Counted from the stretch's first letter, positions 54,029 through 55,192 are shown. The stretch is DNA of 64,000 bases from Diadema setosum (GCA_033980235.1 CM067077.1:12007797-12071796); one strand, 5' to 3'. The notes: generated by a model from the letters alone, not told the origin. A program made the numbers and translations.

Positions 54029-55192
54029 CATTATTATTATTATTGTTTTTATTATCATCATTATCAGTAGTAGTAGTAGTATTCCTTTCATAACTAAAGC
54101 AGGTATATTAAGGTATATGTTTGTAATTCAGACATTTTCTCAGAATGTTATAACTGGACAATTCTGATGGACAGAGAATGTGCTATATCTTTCCAGTAAA
54201 TTTATTCAGACCATTAAAAGAAAATCAAACATTATTTTGTTCTCAGTAGAAGTGGGGAGTGTATTCTCAAGTGACGTGGGGTTAATTCTTCATTTCGTTT
54301 TTTTTTTTTTTTTTTTTTTTTTTAATCTGAGGTGTATTATGTTGCAAGATTTCATACATGATGTTGCGAGACACAATTCTTCAGCCCTGCAAAATATTGT
54401 GATTTTTGGAAAAGTGGTAAACATCCTTCAGAGATGTTTCTCATCACTGGATCGAATGCTGAGAAAACAAAATACAGCAAAAAAAAAAAAAAAAATCACA
54501 ACAGGATAATTTTTCAGAAAATACCCAAACCCCATATATTATTATTAGCTGTGTTGACATAAAAAGAATCATGATTTTTTATCCTACTGTAAAATAAACT
54601 CTAAACAGTTGCAAAGATGACACATATATTGCGTAGGTGATGTGACATCCAGTCGCTGATACAGTCACAGTTCTTTAGTTGGTAGATGAACAGAATATGT
54701 TTTTCTACCACAAAAAAAAAATGACCCAAACCCCATATCAGCTGTGTTGACATAAAAAGAATCATAATTTTTGATCCTACTGTAAAATAAACTCTAAACA
54801 GTTGCAAAGATGACACATACAGTATATTGTGTAGGTGATGTGACATCCAGTCGCTGATACAGTCACAGTTCTTTAGTTGGTAGATGAACAGAATATGTTT
54901 TTCTACCACAAAAAAAAATGACCCAAACCCCATATCAGCTGTGTTGACATAAAAAGAATCATAATTTTTGATCCTACTATAAAATAAACTCTAAACAGTT
55001 GCAAAGATGACATATATATTGTGTAGATGATGTGACATCCAGTTGCTGATACAGTCATGGTTCTTTAGTTGATAGTTGATAAACTGGATATGTTTTTCCA
55101 CCACAAAGAAATATGACTTGTGTCAAACAAAAAATTAACACTTCAGTCACCGCTCGCATCTCTTTGTACAGGTTGAAAAGGAGGAAAGCTAA
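3603..55192 (+). CDS. ANO7: Anoctamin-7-like TMEM16 protein, 21-exon gene span, 5' partial
   Basis: Twenty-one exons bounded by AG/GT splice sites join in compatible phases to 855 codons with no internal stop. The model has the anoctamin N-terminal cytosolic domain (residues about 25-225), ten expected membrane helices (first about 283-306) and a short charged tail. Family-level motifs recalled from vertebrate ANO7, such as [27 protein letters not shown] and [10 protein letters not shown], place it with ANO7 rather than ANO1/2, ANO5/6 or ANO8/10. Residues corresponding to the TMEM16 calcium site are present: N586, E590, E634, E637, E666 and D670. The family comprises calcium-activated chloride channels and lipid scramblases; the activity of ANO7 itself is poorly established, so channel versus scramblase is open. 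The N terminus and promoter are not found. The last three exons are the weakest part of the model. Confidence 0.93.
3694..5199 (+). other. Anoctamin intron between exons A and B
   Basis: AT-rich, with a degenerate GAT/ATG trinucleotide-rich stretch near 4540-4730 that opens spurious frames on both strands. No mobile element recognised. Confidence 0.7.
5200..5495 (+). CDS. ANO7: ANO7-like exon B, N-terminal cytosolic (dimerisation) domain
   Basis: The largest exon, visibly GC-rich against its flanks. It begins [10 protein letters not shown] and contains a Lys/Glu-rich helix ([14 protein letters not shown]), then [40 protein letters not shown] and [10 protein letters not shown]. These are the ordered elements of the anoctamin N-terminal domain: a beta strand with YEEE, the helix that brings the protein to the AG..E sequence, and the HAPW..L motif. 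Acceptor ACCAG, donor GTGGGT, exit phase 0. Confidence 0.96.
5672..5769. repeat. Near-perfect foldback hairpin, about 37-bp arms
   Basis: Left arm 5672-5708 pairs with 5733-5769 around a 24-nt loop. The core GAGAATGAGAAGGGCGTTAA faces TTAACGCCCTTATCATTCTC with a single mismatch, and the outer ATATC...GATAT bases also pair with a few mismatches. It sits in intron 2, 177 bp after exon B. It is probably a minimal MITE; a hairpin RNA is possible but unsupported. Confidence 0.8.
5770..8910 (+). other. Intron 2, proximal AT-rich part
   Basis: No exon or well-defined repeat recognised. A CACAAAAATAAAAAAATTGCC / CCACTTTTACA-like stretch at about 5845-5885 resembles the right end of the MITE at 18175-18387. 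ORFs here are short and show no family resemblance. Confidence 0.5.
8911..9280 (+). mobile_element. TTAAAGG-ended MITE, copy 1
   Basis: Starts TTAAAGGTCCTGTTTACC and ends GGTAAATTATGCCTTTAA, imperfect inverted termini with TTAA at both edges. Internal words AGATATCACATTTGATGCAT, AAGGAGATATCAG and AACTCACATTTTAGAACTAT recur in the copies at 9468, 14517 and 32214. No coding capacity. Confidence 0.85.
9468..9831 (-). mobile_element. TTAAAGG-ended MITE, copy 2, inverted
   Basis: Reverse-complement copy of the element at 8911-9280: it begins TTAATGGCATTATTTACC and ends AATACCTTTAA. It lies 187 bp from copy 1 in opposite orientation, so the pair can form a long intramolecular duplex. More diverged than the copies at 14517 and 32214. 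Confidence 0.8.
10574..10961 (+). mobile_element. MITE with CTGTACAGT termini
   Basis: TGGACTGTACAGTACTGGTT on the left and GAACTGTACAGTCCCTTTAA on the right are inverted. Subterminal words such as GAAAGAGCATGTA face TGCATGCTCTTTGACAT, so most of the element is a long imperfect inverted repeat. The full relative is at 26745-27134 and a half copy at 3271-3400. A sequence of about 25 bp around AAAAGGCGACAGGCC lies at the centre. Confidence 0.75.
11348..12375. mobile_element. Foldback element with arms of about 0.5 kb
   Basis: The left arm runs from AAAGATAATAAAAAGTTTTG through TGACTGAATGTGACTCGGTC to GAGAGCTACATACACTGGA. The right arm returns the same words inverted: ATGTAGCTCTCC, GACCGAGTCACATTCAGTCA, and TTTTGAGGTACCAAAACTTT at its end. 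The centre (about 11850-11935) has the 6-bp palindrome GCATGC several times. The left arm carries an extra hairpin at 11486-11538 that the right arm lacks. No transposase frame is visible. Confidence 0.85.
11486..11538. repeat. Small nested hairpin with an 18-bp perfect palindrome
   Basis: GGTTTCGTAC at 11486 is inverted as GTACGAAACC at 11529-11538, and between them CGACGCTGTACAGCGTCG (11502-11519) is its own reverse complement. The matching place in the right arm of the foldback element lacks this segment, so it was gained by one arm or lost by the other. Confidence 0.85.
12376..13915 (+). other. Intron 2, distal part
   Basis: AT-rich sequence ending in a pyrimidine-poor acceptor (TTTGCATTACAG) for exon C. 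A poly(T)/poly(G) junction lies at 13410-13434. No exon or named repeat recognised. Confidence 0.6.
13916..14055 (+). CDS. ANO7: ANO7-like exon C
   Basis: Encodes [19 protein letters not shown], then [19 protein letters not shown] and KKSKLNK. The P..PPDY..C.F pattern followed by a basic K..KL is characteristic of the anoctamin N-terminal domain where it leads into the loop before the FF motif. Acceptor TTACAG, donor GTAAGT, exit phase 2. Confidence 0.92.
14092..14408. repeat. Direct tandem duplication, 156-bp unit, two copies
   Basis: CAGACCTAGCTTGATCACAT begins at 14092 and again at 14248, and both units run to CACACTCAACTCAG. The copies differ by a few substitutions and small indels. The array starts 36 bp after the donor of exon C and contains no exon sequence. 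Confidence 0.9.
14517..14872 (-). mobile_element. TTAAAGG-ended MITE, copy 3, inverted
   Basis: TTAAAGGCATAATTTACC on the left and GGTAAACTGGACCTTTAA on the right, in the orientation opposite to the copies at 8911 and 32214. Internal sequence is very close to the copy at 32214-32573, so both are relatively recent. Confidence 0.85.
15160..15325 (-). mobile_element. Possible SINE relic with tRNA-like 5' half
   Basis: Read on the - strand, 15280-15322 gives GCTGATCGGTAGAGCGCTTG followed by CCGAAGGATTTGGGAGTCAG, which resembles the D-arm and anticodon arm of a tRNA with a pol III A box. The adjoining GATGTGGCACACAGGGGATTTACAC recurs, diverged, at 38437-38475. No clear B box. Confidence 0.4.
15908..16156 (+). 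mobile_element. 249-bp TA-flanked MITE with retained open frame, copy 1
   Basis: Termini TGAAGAGTTTGTTTGCAAAA and TTTTTGCAAACAAACCCTTCA are inverted repeats extending to about 35 bp, flanked by TA. The + strand reads open from ATG at 15907 through the whole element ([19 protein letters not shown]... to ...[11 protein letters not shown]). The same frame is open in the copies at 20804-21052 and 28203-28442. No similarity to a known protein is recognised. Confidence 0.9.
16271..16470. mobile_element. Short MITE with CAGTG termini, copy 1
   Basis: GTACAGTGCACGCCCGTTATA on the left is inverted as TATAATGGGAGTCCACTGTAC on the right, with TA at the edges. A second, more diverged full copy lies at 17282-17487, and a truncated copy starts at about 16996. 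Confidence 0.85.
16823..16970 (+). CDS. ANO7: ANO7-like exon D
   Basis: Encodes [20 protein letters not shown], then [20 protein letters not shown] and FHAAYPLHD. The FF....R..I....T.YG sequence and the I..LL....F.AAYPLHD ending are hallmarks of the anoctamin N-terminal domain, and PLHD is the last piece before the first membrane-proximal segment. Acceptor GACAACAG, donor GTGAGT, exit phase 0. A partial duplicate of its 3' end lies at 17227-17256. Confidence 0.95.
17168..17196 (+). repeat. Poly(G) tract, 29 bases
   Basis: Uninterrupted G run following a (CCTAAT)-like stretch. It separates the truncated MITE after exon D from the exon-D duplicate at 17227. Confidence 0.9.
17227..17256 (+). 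pseudogene. Partial duplicate of exon D 3' end with a lost splice donor
   Basis: ATTTTCCATGCCGCCTATTC and the following bases repeat the last 30 nt of exon D (16941-16970), offset 286 bp. The duplication continues into the intron: GGTTATGGTTCAGATCTAGTACAG versus the original AGTTATGGTTCAGATCAAGTACA. The donor has changed from GTGAGT at 16971 to ATGAGT at 17257. It would still read [10 protein letters not shown], but it has no acceptor or donor, so it is a relic. Confidence 0.85.
17282..17487. mobile_element. Short MITE with CAGTG termini, copy 2
   Basis: GTACAGTGTACTCCTGG on the left and TATAATGGGAGTCACCTGTAC on the right; internal ACAGGGTTATAAGAAATTTC matches the copy at 16271. It sits in the duplicated block following the exon-D relic, in the same relative position as the truncated MITE copy that follows the real exon D. 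Confidence 0.75.
18175..18387. mobile_element. TA-flanked MITE abutting the exon E acceptor
   Basis: TACTGTAAAAGTGGA at the left is perfectly inverted as TCCACTTTTACAGTA at the right. The interior is full of CGCG words (TTTCGCGCGACTAATTTTTC, GTGCGCGAAAAGCGCGAAAA). The right end lies 30 bp upstream of the first base of exon E, where a branch point would be expected. Confidence 0.85.
18418..18583 (+). CDS. ANO7: ANO7-like exon E, membrane-proximal segment
   Basis: Encodes [40 protein letters not shown] and [16 protein letters not shown]. The [27 protein letters not shown] run is one of the most conserved anoctamin signatures, forming the cytosolic helix before TM1. Acceptor ACTCAAAG is weak; donor GTGAGT is strong; exit phase 1. 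Confidence 0.97.
19278..19368 (+). CDS. ANO7: ANO7-like exon F, TM1
   Basis: Encodes [20 protein letters not shown] followed by [10 protein letters not shown]: the Y.GWL.PA..VG...F motif plus a hydrophobic helix of about 22 residues. The upstream pyrimidine run TTTTTTTTTCGCTGCTACCC helps define the acceptor. Donor GTAAGT, exit phase 2. Confidence 0.95.
19500..19660 (+). mobile_element. SINE-like relic
   Basis: GAGTTCAAGTCATGCCAGC resembles a degenerate tRNA B box, followed by a CTTGGAGAAAGATGATTTTTACCC stretch reminiscent of the CTTGGGCAAGACACTTTACCC body found in many marine SINEs. No A box or target duplication found, so only a tentative call. Confidence 0.4.
20006..20130. repeat. Foldback hairpin element
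   Basis: GAGGGGAACAGTTAAAATTATGGGCCC at the left is inverted as GGGCCTACATAATTTTAACTGTGCCCC at the right, and the inner GGTGATGTGAAAACCGTAAC faces GGTTATGGTTTTCACATCACC. It forms one hairpin of about 125 nt with a loop of some 20 nt. Confidence 0.85.
20209..20476. repeat. Direct duplication, about 130-150-bp unit, two copies
   Basis: CTAGTGTCTTTTACAGCA at about 20207 and CTAGTCTCTTTTACAGCA at about 20357 start units that share CGTATCATTGGTGC, ATCTCTATGTGTACAGTGTACGGGG and GCGACTGTCTCCAAACCTA, and end in CAGGGCACAGT. The second is shorter. Confidence 0.75.
20804..21052 (-). mobile_element. 249-bp TA-flanked MITE with retained open frame, copy 2
   Basis: Exactly as long as copy 1 (249 bp) and inverted, with perfect TGAAGAGTTTG / CAAACTCTTCA ends and TA on both sides. 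On the - strand the shared frame is open ([20 protein letters not shown] to [11 protein letters not shown]). Located in the intron between exons F and G. Confidence 0.9.
21592..21697 (+). CDS. ANO7: ANO7-like exon G, Cys-rich first extracellular loop
   Basis: Encodes [20 protein letters not shown] and [15 protein letters not shown]. The C....FKMCPVCD...C.YW.LS..C pattern is the disulfide-rich loop between TM1 and TM2 of anoctamins; five of its cysteines are visible. Acceptor ACCATAG, donor GTGAGT, phases 2 in and 0 out. Confidence 0.96.
22029..22089 (+). CDS. ANO7: ANO7-like exon H, TM2 start
   Basis: Encodes [20 protein letters not shown], the LFDN..TVFFA.FM..W signature of TM2. Acceptor CTATTTGTGTATTCAG, donor GTAAGT, exit phase 1. 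One of the most family-diagnostic exons despite its 61 bp. Confidence 0.96.
22169..22428. mobile_element. 260-bp TA-flanked MITE with long inverted termini, copy 1
   Basis: TGTGACCCGCTAAAACAAAA on the left and TTTTGTTGTAGCGGGTCACA on the right; the inversion continues through GGATCCTAAAGTCGCTGACGGG / CCGTCAGTGACTTTAGGGTCC, about 43 bp in all. TA flanks both ends. A copy in opposite orientation is at 43781-44039. Confidence 0.95.
22562..22584 (+). repeat. Poly(A) tract
   Basis: A run of about 22 A bases broken by one C early on, following a C-rich stretch (CCCCTCCCCCAAACC). Simple sequence. Confidence 0.8.
23043..24518. mobile_element. About 700-bp TIR element, split by a nested insertion
   Basis: The left end GTGACCGTGCATCACAAAAC and AACAAAAAGTCGC are inverted at the right end as GCGACTTTTTGTTGG and TGCAGGATCAC. 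Removing the nested TTAA element (23447-24222) leaves about 700 bp, equal to the related element at 50167-50860. Internal shared words such as TTTAGGTAGGTTAGGGGAG also match it, inverted. Confidence 0.8.
23447..24222. mobile_element. TTAA-flanked 776-bp MITE (piggyBac-like ends), copy 1
   Basis: TTAACCCTAATCAGGCTGGG on the left faces CCCAGCTTGATTAGGGTTAA on the right. Just inside each end is a G/C hairpin with GGGGGCGGAATCCGCCCCC at its core. The interior contains CG-rich words (CGCGATAAGCTCCC, CGGGCGTCGCG) and AT-rich sequence. TTAA duplication and CCCT ends are typical of piggyBac-type elements. No transposase frame. Related copy at 41230-42003. Confidence 0.85.
24548..25880 (+). mobile_element. 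GTCCGTCC / AGGTCA repeat element, about 1.3 kb
   Basis: It opens with a short inverted pair around CGAAGTGG (TGCCTCCGCCACGAAGTGGTGCCGGAGGCA region), then (GTCC/GTCCGTCC)n at 24609-24670, then several units of about 130-150 bp that each contain AGGTCAAAGGTCA direct repeats followed by a variable linker with TTTCTTGAAACTT. It closes with TGGCGGAGGCATACCAGTCG, inverted to its start. A type of repeat familiar from several marine invertebrates. The RPSV-type reading frames in it are repeat artefacts. Confidence 0.85.
26103..26287. mobile_element. hAT-like MITE, 185 bp
   Basis: Left CAGGGTTCGAAATTGGCGA, right AAGTGCGACCCCTG: CAGGG...CCCTG termini as in hAT elements. It is flanked by GTCAG on both sides (GTCAG before, GTCAG after), shorter than the usual 8-bp duplication. 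Interior is three degenerate GGCTAG words. Weak but plausible. Confidence 0.6.
26603..26694. mobile_element. TTAA palindromic MITE, about 93 bp, copy 1 (diverged)
   Basis: TTAACCCGTTGAAGACTGG at the left, CTCAAGGGGTTGAG at the right; the inner GAGTGTACTCGGG is a decayed form of the CCCGAGTATACTCGGG palindrome seen in the other copies. Right TTAA is lost. Confidence 0.7.
26745..27134 (+). mobile_element. TTAA-flanked MITE, 390 bp, relative of 10574-10961
   Basis: TTAAAGGGATGGTACAGTATTGG faces CCAAAACTATATGATCCCTTTAA. Words such as ATCTCAGCCATTTCAAAACCAA and ACATGCTCTTTCATATTTCATAA are shared with the element at 10574. Both arms are long imperfect inverted repeats. Confidence 0.8.
27302..28169. 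mobile_element. Diverged relative of the ~700-bp TIR element, with a nested MITE
   Basis: It starts GCTGCATCACAAAATCACTG and ends CATAATGTGAC-like sequence, diverged, as GTGACTTTTTATTGTTTTTATGATGTGCAG. AGCAGATTCTGAAAGAGCGAA and CTTTCCTAACCCATCTAAAT match 50226-50300. Net of the insertion at 27728-27875 it is about 720 bp. Termini are decayed. Confidence 0.55.
27728..27875. mobile_element. Foldback MITE with GGGCCCGTTTCAT termini
   Basis: GGGCCCGTTTCATAAAACTT on the left is inverted as AAGTTTTATGAAACGGGCCC on the right, and TGTCGTCAGTGACAA faces TTGTCACTGATGACA. About 148 bp, inserted inside the older element at 27302-28169. Confidence 0.85.
28203..28442 (+). mobile_element. TA-type MITE with retained open frame, copy 3
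   Basis: Same family as 15908 and 20804, but 240 bp long because 9 bp are missing in the middle (an in-frame gap: KKTFDHNF here against [11 protein letters not shown]). The frame stays open from the left end to beyond the right end. The TA flanks are eroded (ATT on each side). Confidence 0.88.
28510..28592 (+). CDS. ANO7: ANO7-like exon I
   Basis: Encodes [20 protein letters not shown] and WNFEEEE: the FLE.WKRKQA.LA..WD....EEE signature at the end of TM2 in all anoctamins. Acceptor GTTAACAG, donor GTGAGT, exit phase 0. It lies 67 bp after the MITE copy at 28203. Confidence 0.96.
28615..28710. mobile_element. TTAA palindromic MITE, about 93 bp, copy 2 (diverged)
   Basis: TTAACCCGTTGAAGACTAG at the left, CGTCCTCAGCGAGTTATTAA at the right, with GTCTATGGGAAATGCATGTT shared with the better-preserved copies. 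It lies 22 bp downstream of the exon I donor. Confidence 0.75.
29940..32880. repeat. Satellite array, units of about 180-197 bp, interrupted by a MITE
   Basis: About fourteen units, each with AGGCGCAAAAAGGATCGTGA, AAGAACGCATGTACGAAATGCG, AAAAATAAAGGACACATTTT and TCGCAATCCCGCTGATATTT or close variants. Unit starts (GGCGC) lie at 30845, 31026, 31216, 31410, 31591, 31783 and 31980, giving lengths of 181, 190, 194, 181, 192 and 197. The array is contained in the hAT-like element; the MITE at 32214-32573 interrupts it. Confidence 0.92.
32214..32573 (+). mobile_element. TTAAAGG-ended MITE, copy 4, inside the satellite
   Basis: TTAAAGGTCCAGTTTACC to GGTAAATTATGCCTTTAA, 360 bp, inserted in the satellite sequence CATCTTTTTAAGAACGCAC, whose TTAA is now found at both ends of the insertion. 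Best-preserved copy with that at 14517. Confidence 0.92.
32937..33290 (-). mobile_element. Possible non-LTR retrotransposon 3' fragment
   Basis: (GTTCA)n at 32937-32957, then TTTTTATTTCTGCATTTCAA followed by A/T-rich sequence. Read on the - strand it ends in ...GAAATAAAAACTGAACTGAAC, a tail type used by L2/CR1-like elements. Similar tails occur at 15770-15830, 39810-40135 and 61240-61540. No reverse transcriptase frame. Confidence 0.4.
33627..33764 (+). CDS. ANO7: ANO7-like exon J, ANO7-diagnostic loop and TM3 start
   Basis: Encodes [40 protein letters not shown] and [16 protein letters not shown]...NPITG..EPYFPE is the cytosolic loop sequence that most specifically matches ANO7. The Lys/Arg-rich KRRW precedes the TM3 helix. 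Acceptor CCCTCCAG, donor GTGAGC, exit phase 0. Confidence 0.97.
33975..34060 (-). mobile_element. SINE relic with tRNA-like 5' end
   Basis: On the - strand the sequence reads GCAGCTCAGTCGGTAGAGCA then CCGGGCTAGCATCCGGAATC, a recognisable tRNA D-arm and anticodon arm with a good pol III A box. No B box or 3' half is evident, so it is truncated. Confidence 0.55.
34654..34849 (+). CDS. ANO7: ANO7-like exon K, TM3-TM4
   Basis: Encodes [60 protein letters not shown] and ILNDWG. Two hydrophobic spans (about residues 428-457 with the previous exon, and 479-500) match TM3 and TM4; the loop IASMTGA.LN is family-conserved. The donor GTGAGT splits the Gly/Glu codon; exit phase 1. Confidence 0.96.
34897..35345. 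repeat. Long trinucleotide microsatellite, (GAT)n, (TTG)n then (TAG)n
   Basis: GATGATGATGATGATGATGG at 34897, then TTGTTGTTG and finally over 300 bp of TAG repeats with a few GTAGTACGTAG interruptions. Starts about 48 bp after the exon K donor. Polytyrosine reading frames on the minus strand are artefacts. Confidence 0.95.
35735..35846 (+). CDS. ANO7: ANO7-like exon L, TM5
   Basis: Encodes [20 protein letters not shown] and [42 protein letters not shown] is the classic TM4-TM5 anoctamin signature. Acceptor TTTCTAAACAG, donor GTAGGT, exit phase 2. Confidence 0.97.
35884..36456. mobile_element. TTAA-flanked MITE with TTAAAGGACAAGTTCACC ends
   Basis: TTAAAGGACAAGTTCACCTT on the left is inverted as AAGGTGAACTTGTCCTTTAA on the right; the inversion continues through CCACATG and the CAGTATTATCAGAACAC / GTGTTCTGCTGATATTG words to about 100 bp. 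The interior is AT-rich. Confidence 0.92.
37225..37377 (+). CDS. ANO7: ANO7-like exon M, TM6 with first calcium-site residues
   Basis: Encodes [40 protein letters not shown] and [16 protein letters not shown]...FG.R..EC...GGC..EL.QQL.IIM.GKQ is the loop before TM6, and NNVQE supplies N586 and E590, corresponding to N650 and E654 of mouse TMEM16A. Exit phase 2. Confidence 0.97.
37606..37800 (+). mobile_element. tRNA-derived SINE split by a TTAA MITE
   Basis: GCATGGCTCAGTCAGGAGCG carries an A box, and after the MITE (37635-37727) the sequence continues TGCGATCAAGTGACTCAGGT and TTGATTCCCATC, a B box (GGTTTGATTCCC). Removing the MITE and one TTAA gives a contiguous tRNA-like 5' region, followed by a body of about 60 bp that ends in a C/T-rich stretch. 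Confidence 0.7.
37635..37727. mobile_element. TTAA palindromic MITE, 93 bp, copy 3
   Basis: TTAACCCGTTGAGGACG on the left is inverted as CGTCCTCAACGGGTTAA on the right. CCCGAGTATACTCGGG in the left half is itself a perfect 16-bp palindrome. The best-preserved copy of five. Both edges are TTAA. Confidence 0.95.
38545..38678 (+). CDS. ANO7: ANO7-like exon N, TM6-TM7 linker
   Basis: Encodes [40 protein letters not shown] and YLEM. WE.DYEL.P.EGLF.EYLEM is family-conserved; the last segment contributes E634 and E637, corresponding to the TMEM16A pair E702 and E705. The linker is cytosolic, charged and variable. Donor GTGAGT, exit phase 1. Confidence 0.97.
39535..39740 (+). CDS. ANO7: ANO7-like exon O, TM7-TM8 with the last calcium-site pair
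   Basis: Encodes [60 protein letters not shown] and [38 protein letters not shown] is the TM7-TM8 hairpin; E666 and D670 correspond to E734 and D738 of TMEM16[13 protein letters not shown] is the next conserved loop. Acceptor TGTGTCTCCCAG, donor GTGAGT, exit phase 0. Confidence 0.98.
39810..40135 (-). mobile_element. Possible non-LTR retrotransposon 3' fragment
   Basis: TTCAAATGTCAAATTTTCAAATTTC then AATTTATTATGAATTTTCTGCAT; read on the - strand it ends in a TTTGAAA-type tail, as do the fragments at 32937 and 61240. Frame open for 80 codons is not a recognisable domain. Confidence 0.35.
40505..40638 (+). CDS. ANO7: ANO7-like exon P, TM9
   Basis: Encodes [40 protein letters not shown] and EAPCR. 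AF.IAFTS.F.P...Y precedes the extracellular loop with its NFTLA sequence (Asn glycosylation motif NFT), and the loop is followed by C-R. Exit phase 2. Confidence 0.95.
41230..42003. mobile_element. TTAA-flanked 774-bp MITE (piggyBac-like ends), copy 2
   Basis: TTAACCCTATTCTAACTGGG faces CCCAGTTAGAATAGGGTTAA. The subterminal hairpin is GGGGGGTCAATTTGACCCCC instead of the GGAATCC core of the first copy. The interior (GTTTGCATTGGATTTGCAC and CATAATTTCAGAACG) corresponds to the copy at 23447 in inverted orientation. Confidence 0.85.
42234..42324 (+). CDS. ANO7: ANO7-like exon Q
   Basis: Encodes [20 protein letters not shown] and [10 protein letters not shown]. The C-R-Y..YR(D/E) junction with exon P and YW..L...L.FV..FEH with exon R are the anoctamin TM9-TM10 linker and the start of TM10. 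N..T is a potential glycosylation site. Donor GTGAGG, exit phase 0. Confidence 0.95.
42431..43482 (+). mobile_element. AGCTCACCTGAGCC-type repeat element
   Basis: It starts AGCTCACCTGAGCCAAAGGC with a short CG-rich block of (CGTCGTGCGTTGTC)-like words, then contains three units of about 300 bp, each with TGTACATTTTCATCTTCTTC and TTGGCAGGTAGCATC and a GGGGGCCC block. It ends GCGATACTCAGGTGAGCG. Such elements are common in marine invertebrates. Confidence 0.8.
43781..44039. mobile_element. 259-bp TA-flanked MITE, copy 2 (inverted to 22169)
   Basis: TGTGACCCGCTACAACAAAA and TTTTGTTGTAGCGGGTCACA are perfect 20-bp inverted ends; the inversion goes on through the rest of the 43-bp terminus. TA at both edges. 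Ends 151 bp before exon R. Confidence 0.95.
44191..44310 (+). CDS. ANO7: ANO7-like exon R, TM10 and start of C-terminal tail
   Basis: Encodes [44 protein letters not shown]...R.ID..VPDIPE...KIKRE.Y..K.AL is the anoctamin TM10 ending and the C-terminal cytosolic helix. Donor GTATGA, exit phase 0. Confidence 0.96.
44456..44759. mobile_element. Foldback MITE with GGCCCGAATTCAC ends and internal palindromes
   Basis: GGCCCGAATTCACGGAGGTG on the left pairs with CACCTTTGTGAATTCGGGCC on the right, and the arms continue through GGTTTAAACCATGG and GGAGCGCCAAGTGTC for about 70 bp. The central 150 bp is a run of small dyads built from TTTCGT / ACGAAA words. TTTG flanks possibly duplicate. Confidence 0.9.
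44760..45529 (+). other. Intron R-S, proximal part
   Basis: AT-rich sequence with no recognised exon or repeat. Short frames on both strands are compositional. Confidence 0.5.
45530..45727 (-). mobile_element. tRNA-derived SINE
   Basis: On the - strand TGGCTAAGTGAGTAGAGCGG is a good A box, and GGTTCAAACCCCGG (complement of 45664-45677) a good B box, with a tRNA-like spacing; the body 45530-45655 follows with GGGAGTTGCTGCTACC and a poly(A)-like run. A complete tRNA gene is unlikely: the acceptor stem does not close and a SINE-like body follows. Confidence 0.7.
45728..46842 (+). other. Intron R-S, distal part
   Basis: A TGTGACTGCCCAGCTCAAAA stretch at about 45950 resembles the left end of the elements at 23043 and 50167, followed by a GCTCTAAGCTTTAAAATGATA sequence, so a decayed copy is possible. 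Otherwise no feature. Confidence 0.4.
46843..46881 (+). CDS. ANO7: ANO7-like exon S (39 nt), tentative
   Basis: AG-GCAAAGTCTCAAGACAAG.. and donor GTATAT surround 13 codons encoding [13 protein letters not shown], a charged tail. It begins and ends in phase 0, as the preceding exon R requires. Sequence of the tail is not conserved in the family, so only splice sites, phase and lack of stop support it. Confidence 0.55.
46882..48265 (+). other. Intron S-T
   Basis: AT-rich sequence; a (CA)n run at 47751-47771 and a second acceptor-like TTTTTTTTCTTTACAG at about 47063 that opens no useful frame. No repeat family recognised. Confidence 0.5.
48266..48530. repeat. Motif-array element, inverted, GAGTCATACAGCCCA type
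   Basis: Left half has GAGTCATACAGCCCA / GAGTTCAACATT words three times; the right half has the complement TGGGCTGTATGACTC and GTCAAACTCATGGGCTG four times, around the centre GGGGCTTTATCTG. The related CG-richer element with ACGAGCTCGACAC words lies at 60868-61200. Confidence 0.7.
48589..48627 (+). CDS. ANO7: ANO7-like exon T (39 nt), tentative
   Basis: TTGTGCTTCAG precedes and GTAAGC follows 13 codons: [13 protein letters not shown]. Phase 0 at both ends, consistent with S and U. Acidic and polar tail without known domain. The minisatellite starts directly after its donor. Alternative shorter start after CTGTCCAG (48601) is also possible. Confidence 0.5.
48640..49470 (+). repeat. 21-bp minisatellite, CCATATATCCAGCTAAACAAG type
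   Basis: Roughly thirty degenerate repeats of (A)AGCCATATATCCAGC(TA)AA(AC) from 48640, with a TTAA MITE inserted at 49085-49182. Because 21 is a multiple of three, long open frames such as [12 protein letters not shown] arise on the + strand; no such protein family is known. Confidence 0.9.
49085..49182. mobile_element. TTAA palindromic MITE, copy 4, inside the minisatellite
   Basis: TTAACCCATTGAGGACGAG, CCCGAGTATACTCGGG, then a right end decayed to CAGGTTAA. TTAA at both edges. It splits the 21-bp minisatellite, so it is younger than that array. Confidence 0.9.
50167..50860. mobile_element. About 700-bp TIR element, intact copy
   Basis: TGTGACCCTGCACCTCAAAA is inverted as TTTTGAGGTGCACGGTCACA, with CAAACAAAAAGTCGC facing GCGACTTTATGTTCG; TA flanks. 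Internal sequence is related (inverted) to 23043-24518. No coding capacity. Confidence 0.88.
50861..53800 (+). other. Intron T-U, central part
   Basis: AT-rich; contains the fifth TTAA MITE (51894-51988) and a poly(C) run at 53343-53352. No exon recognised; a short stretch (51709-51735) between AG and GTATGC is in stop-containing frame and is not annotated. Confidence 0.5.
51894..51988. mobile_element. TTAA palindromic MITE, copy 5
   Basis: TTAACCTGATGAAGACGAGT, CCCGAGTATACTCGGG, then TCCTCAAGGGGTATTAA. The terminal palindrome is decayed, the 16-bp internal one is intact. TTAA on both sides. Confidence 0.85.
53801..54052. repeat. Microsatellites (AT)n and (ATT)n
   Basis: (AT)20 at 53801-53841 and (TTA)n at 53969-54051, about 27 units with two interruptions; a GTA repeat tail follows to 54077. 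These produce polyisoleucine frames on both strands. Confidence 0.95.
54523..55108. repeat. Direct tandem repeat of about 197 bp, three copies
   Basis: CCCAAACCCCATATC begins at about 54523, 54724 and 54921; each unit continues with TGTGTTGACATAAAAAGAATC, ATAAACTCTAAACAGTTGCA and GATGTGACATCCAGTCGCTG. The third is the most diverged. Ends about 64 bp before exon U. Confidence 0.9.
55172..55192 (+). CDS. ANO7: ANO7-like terminal coding exon U, stop codon, tentative
   Basis: ATCTCTTTGTACAG precedes VEKEES followed by TAA. It joins in phase 0 and ends the frame, and the 3' region has AATAAA at 55394-55399. Six residues cannot show homology, so this is supported only by splice site, phase and polyadenylation signal. 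Confidence 0.45.
   Translation, partial: VEKEES

Noticed and set aside
53882..54167. Polyisoleucine frames on both strands
   Set aside because: Translation of an (ATT) microsatellite.
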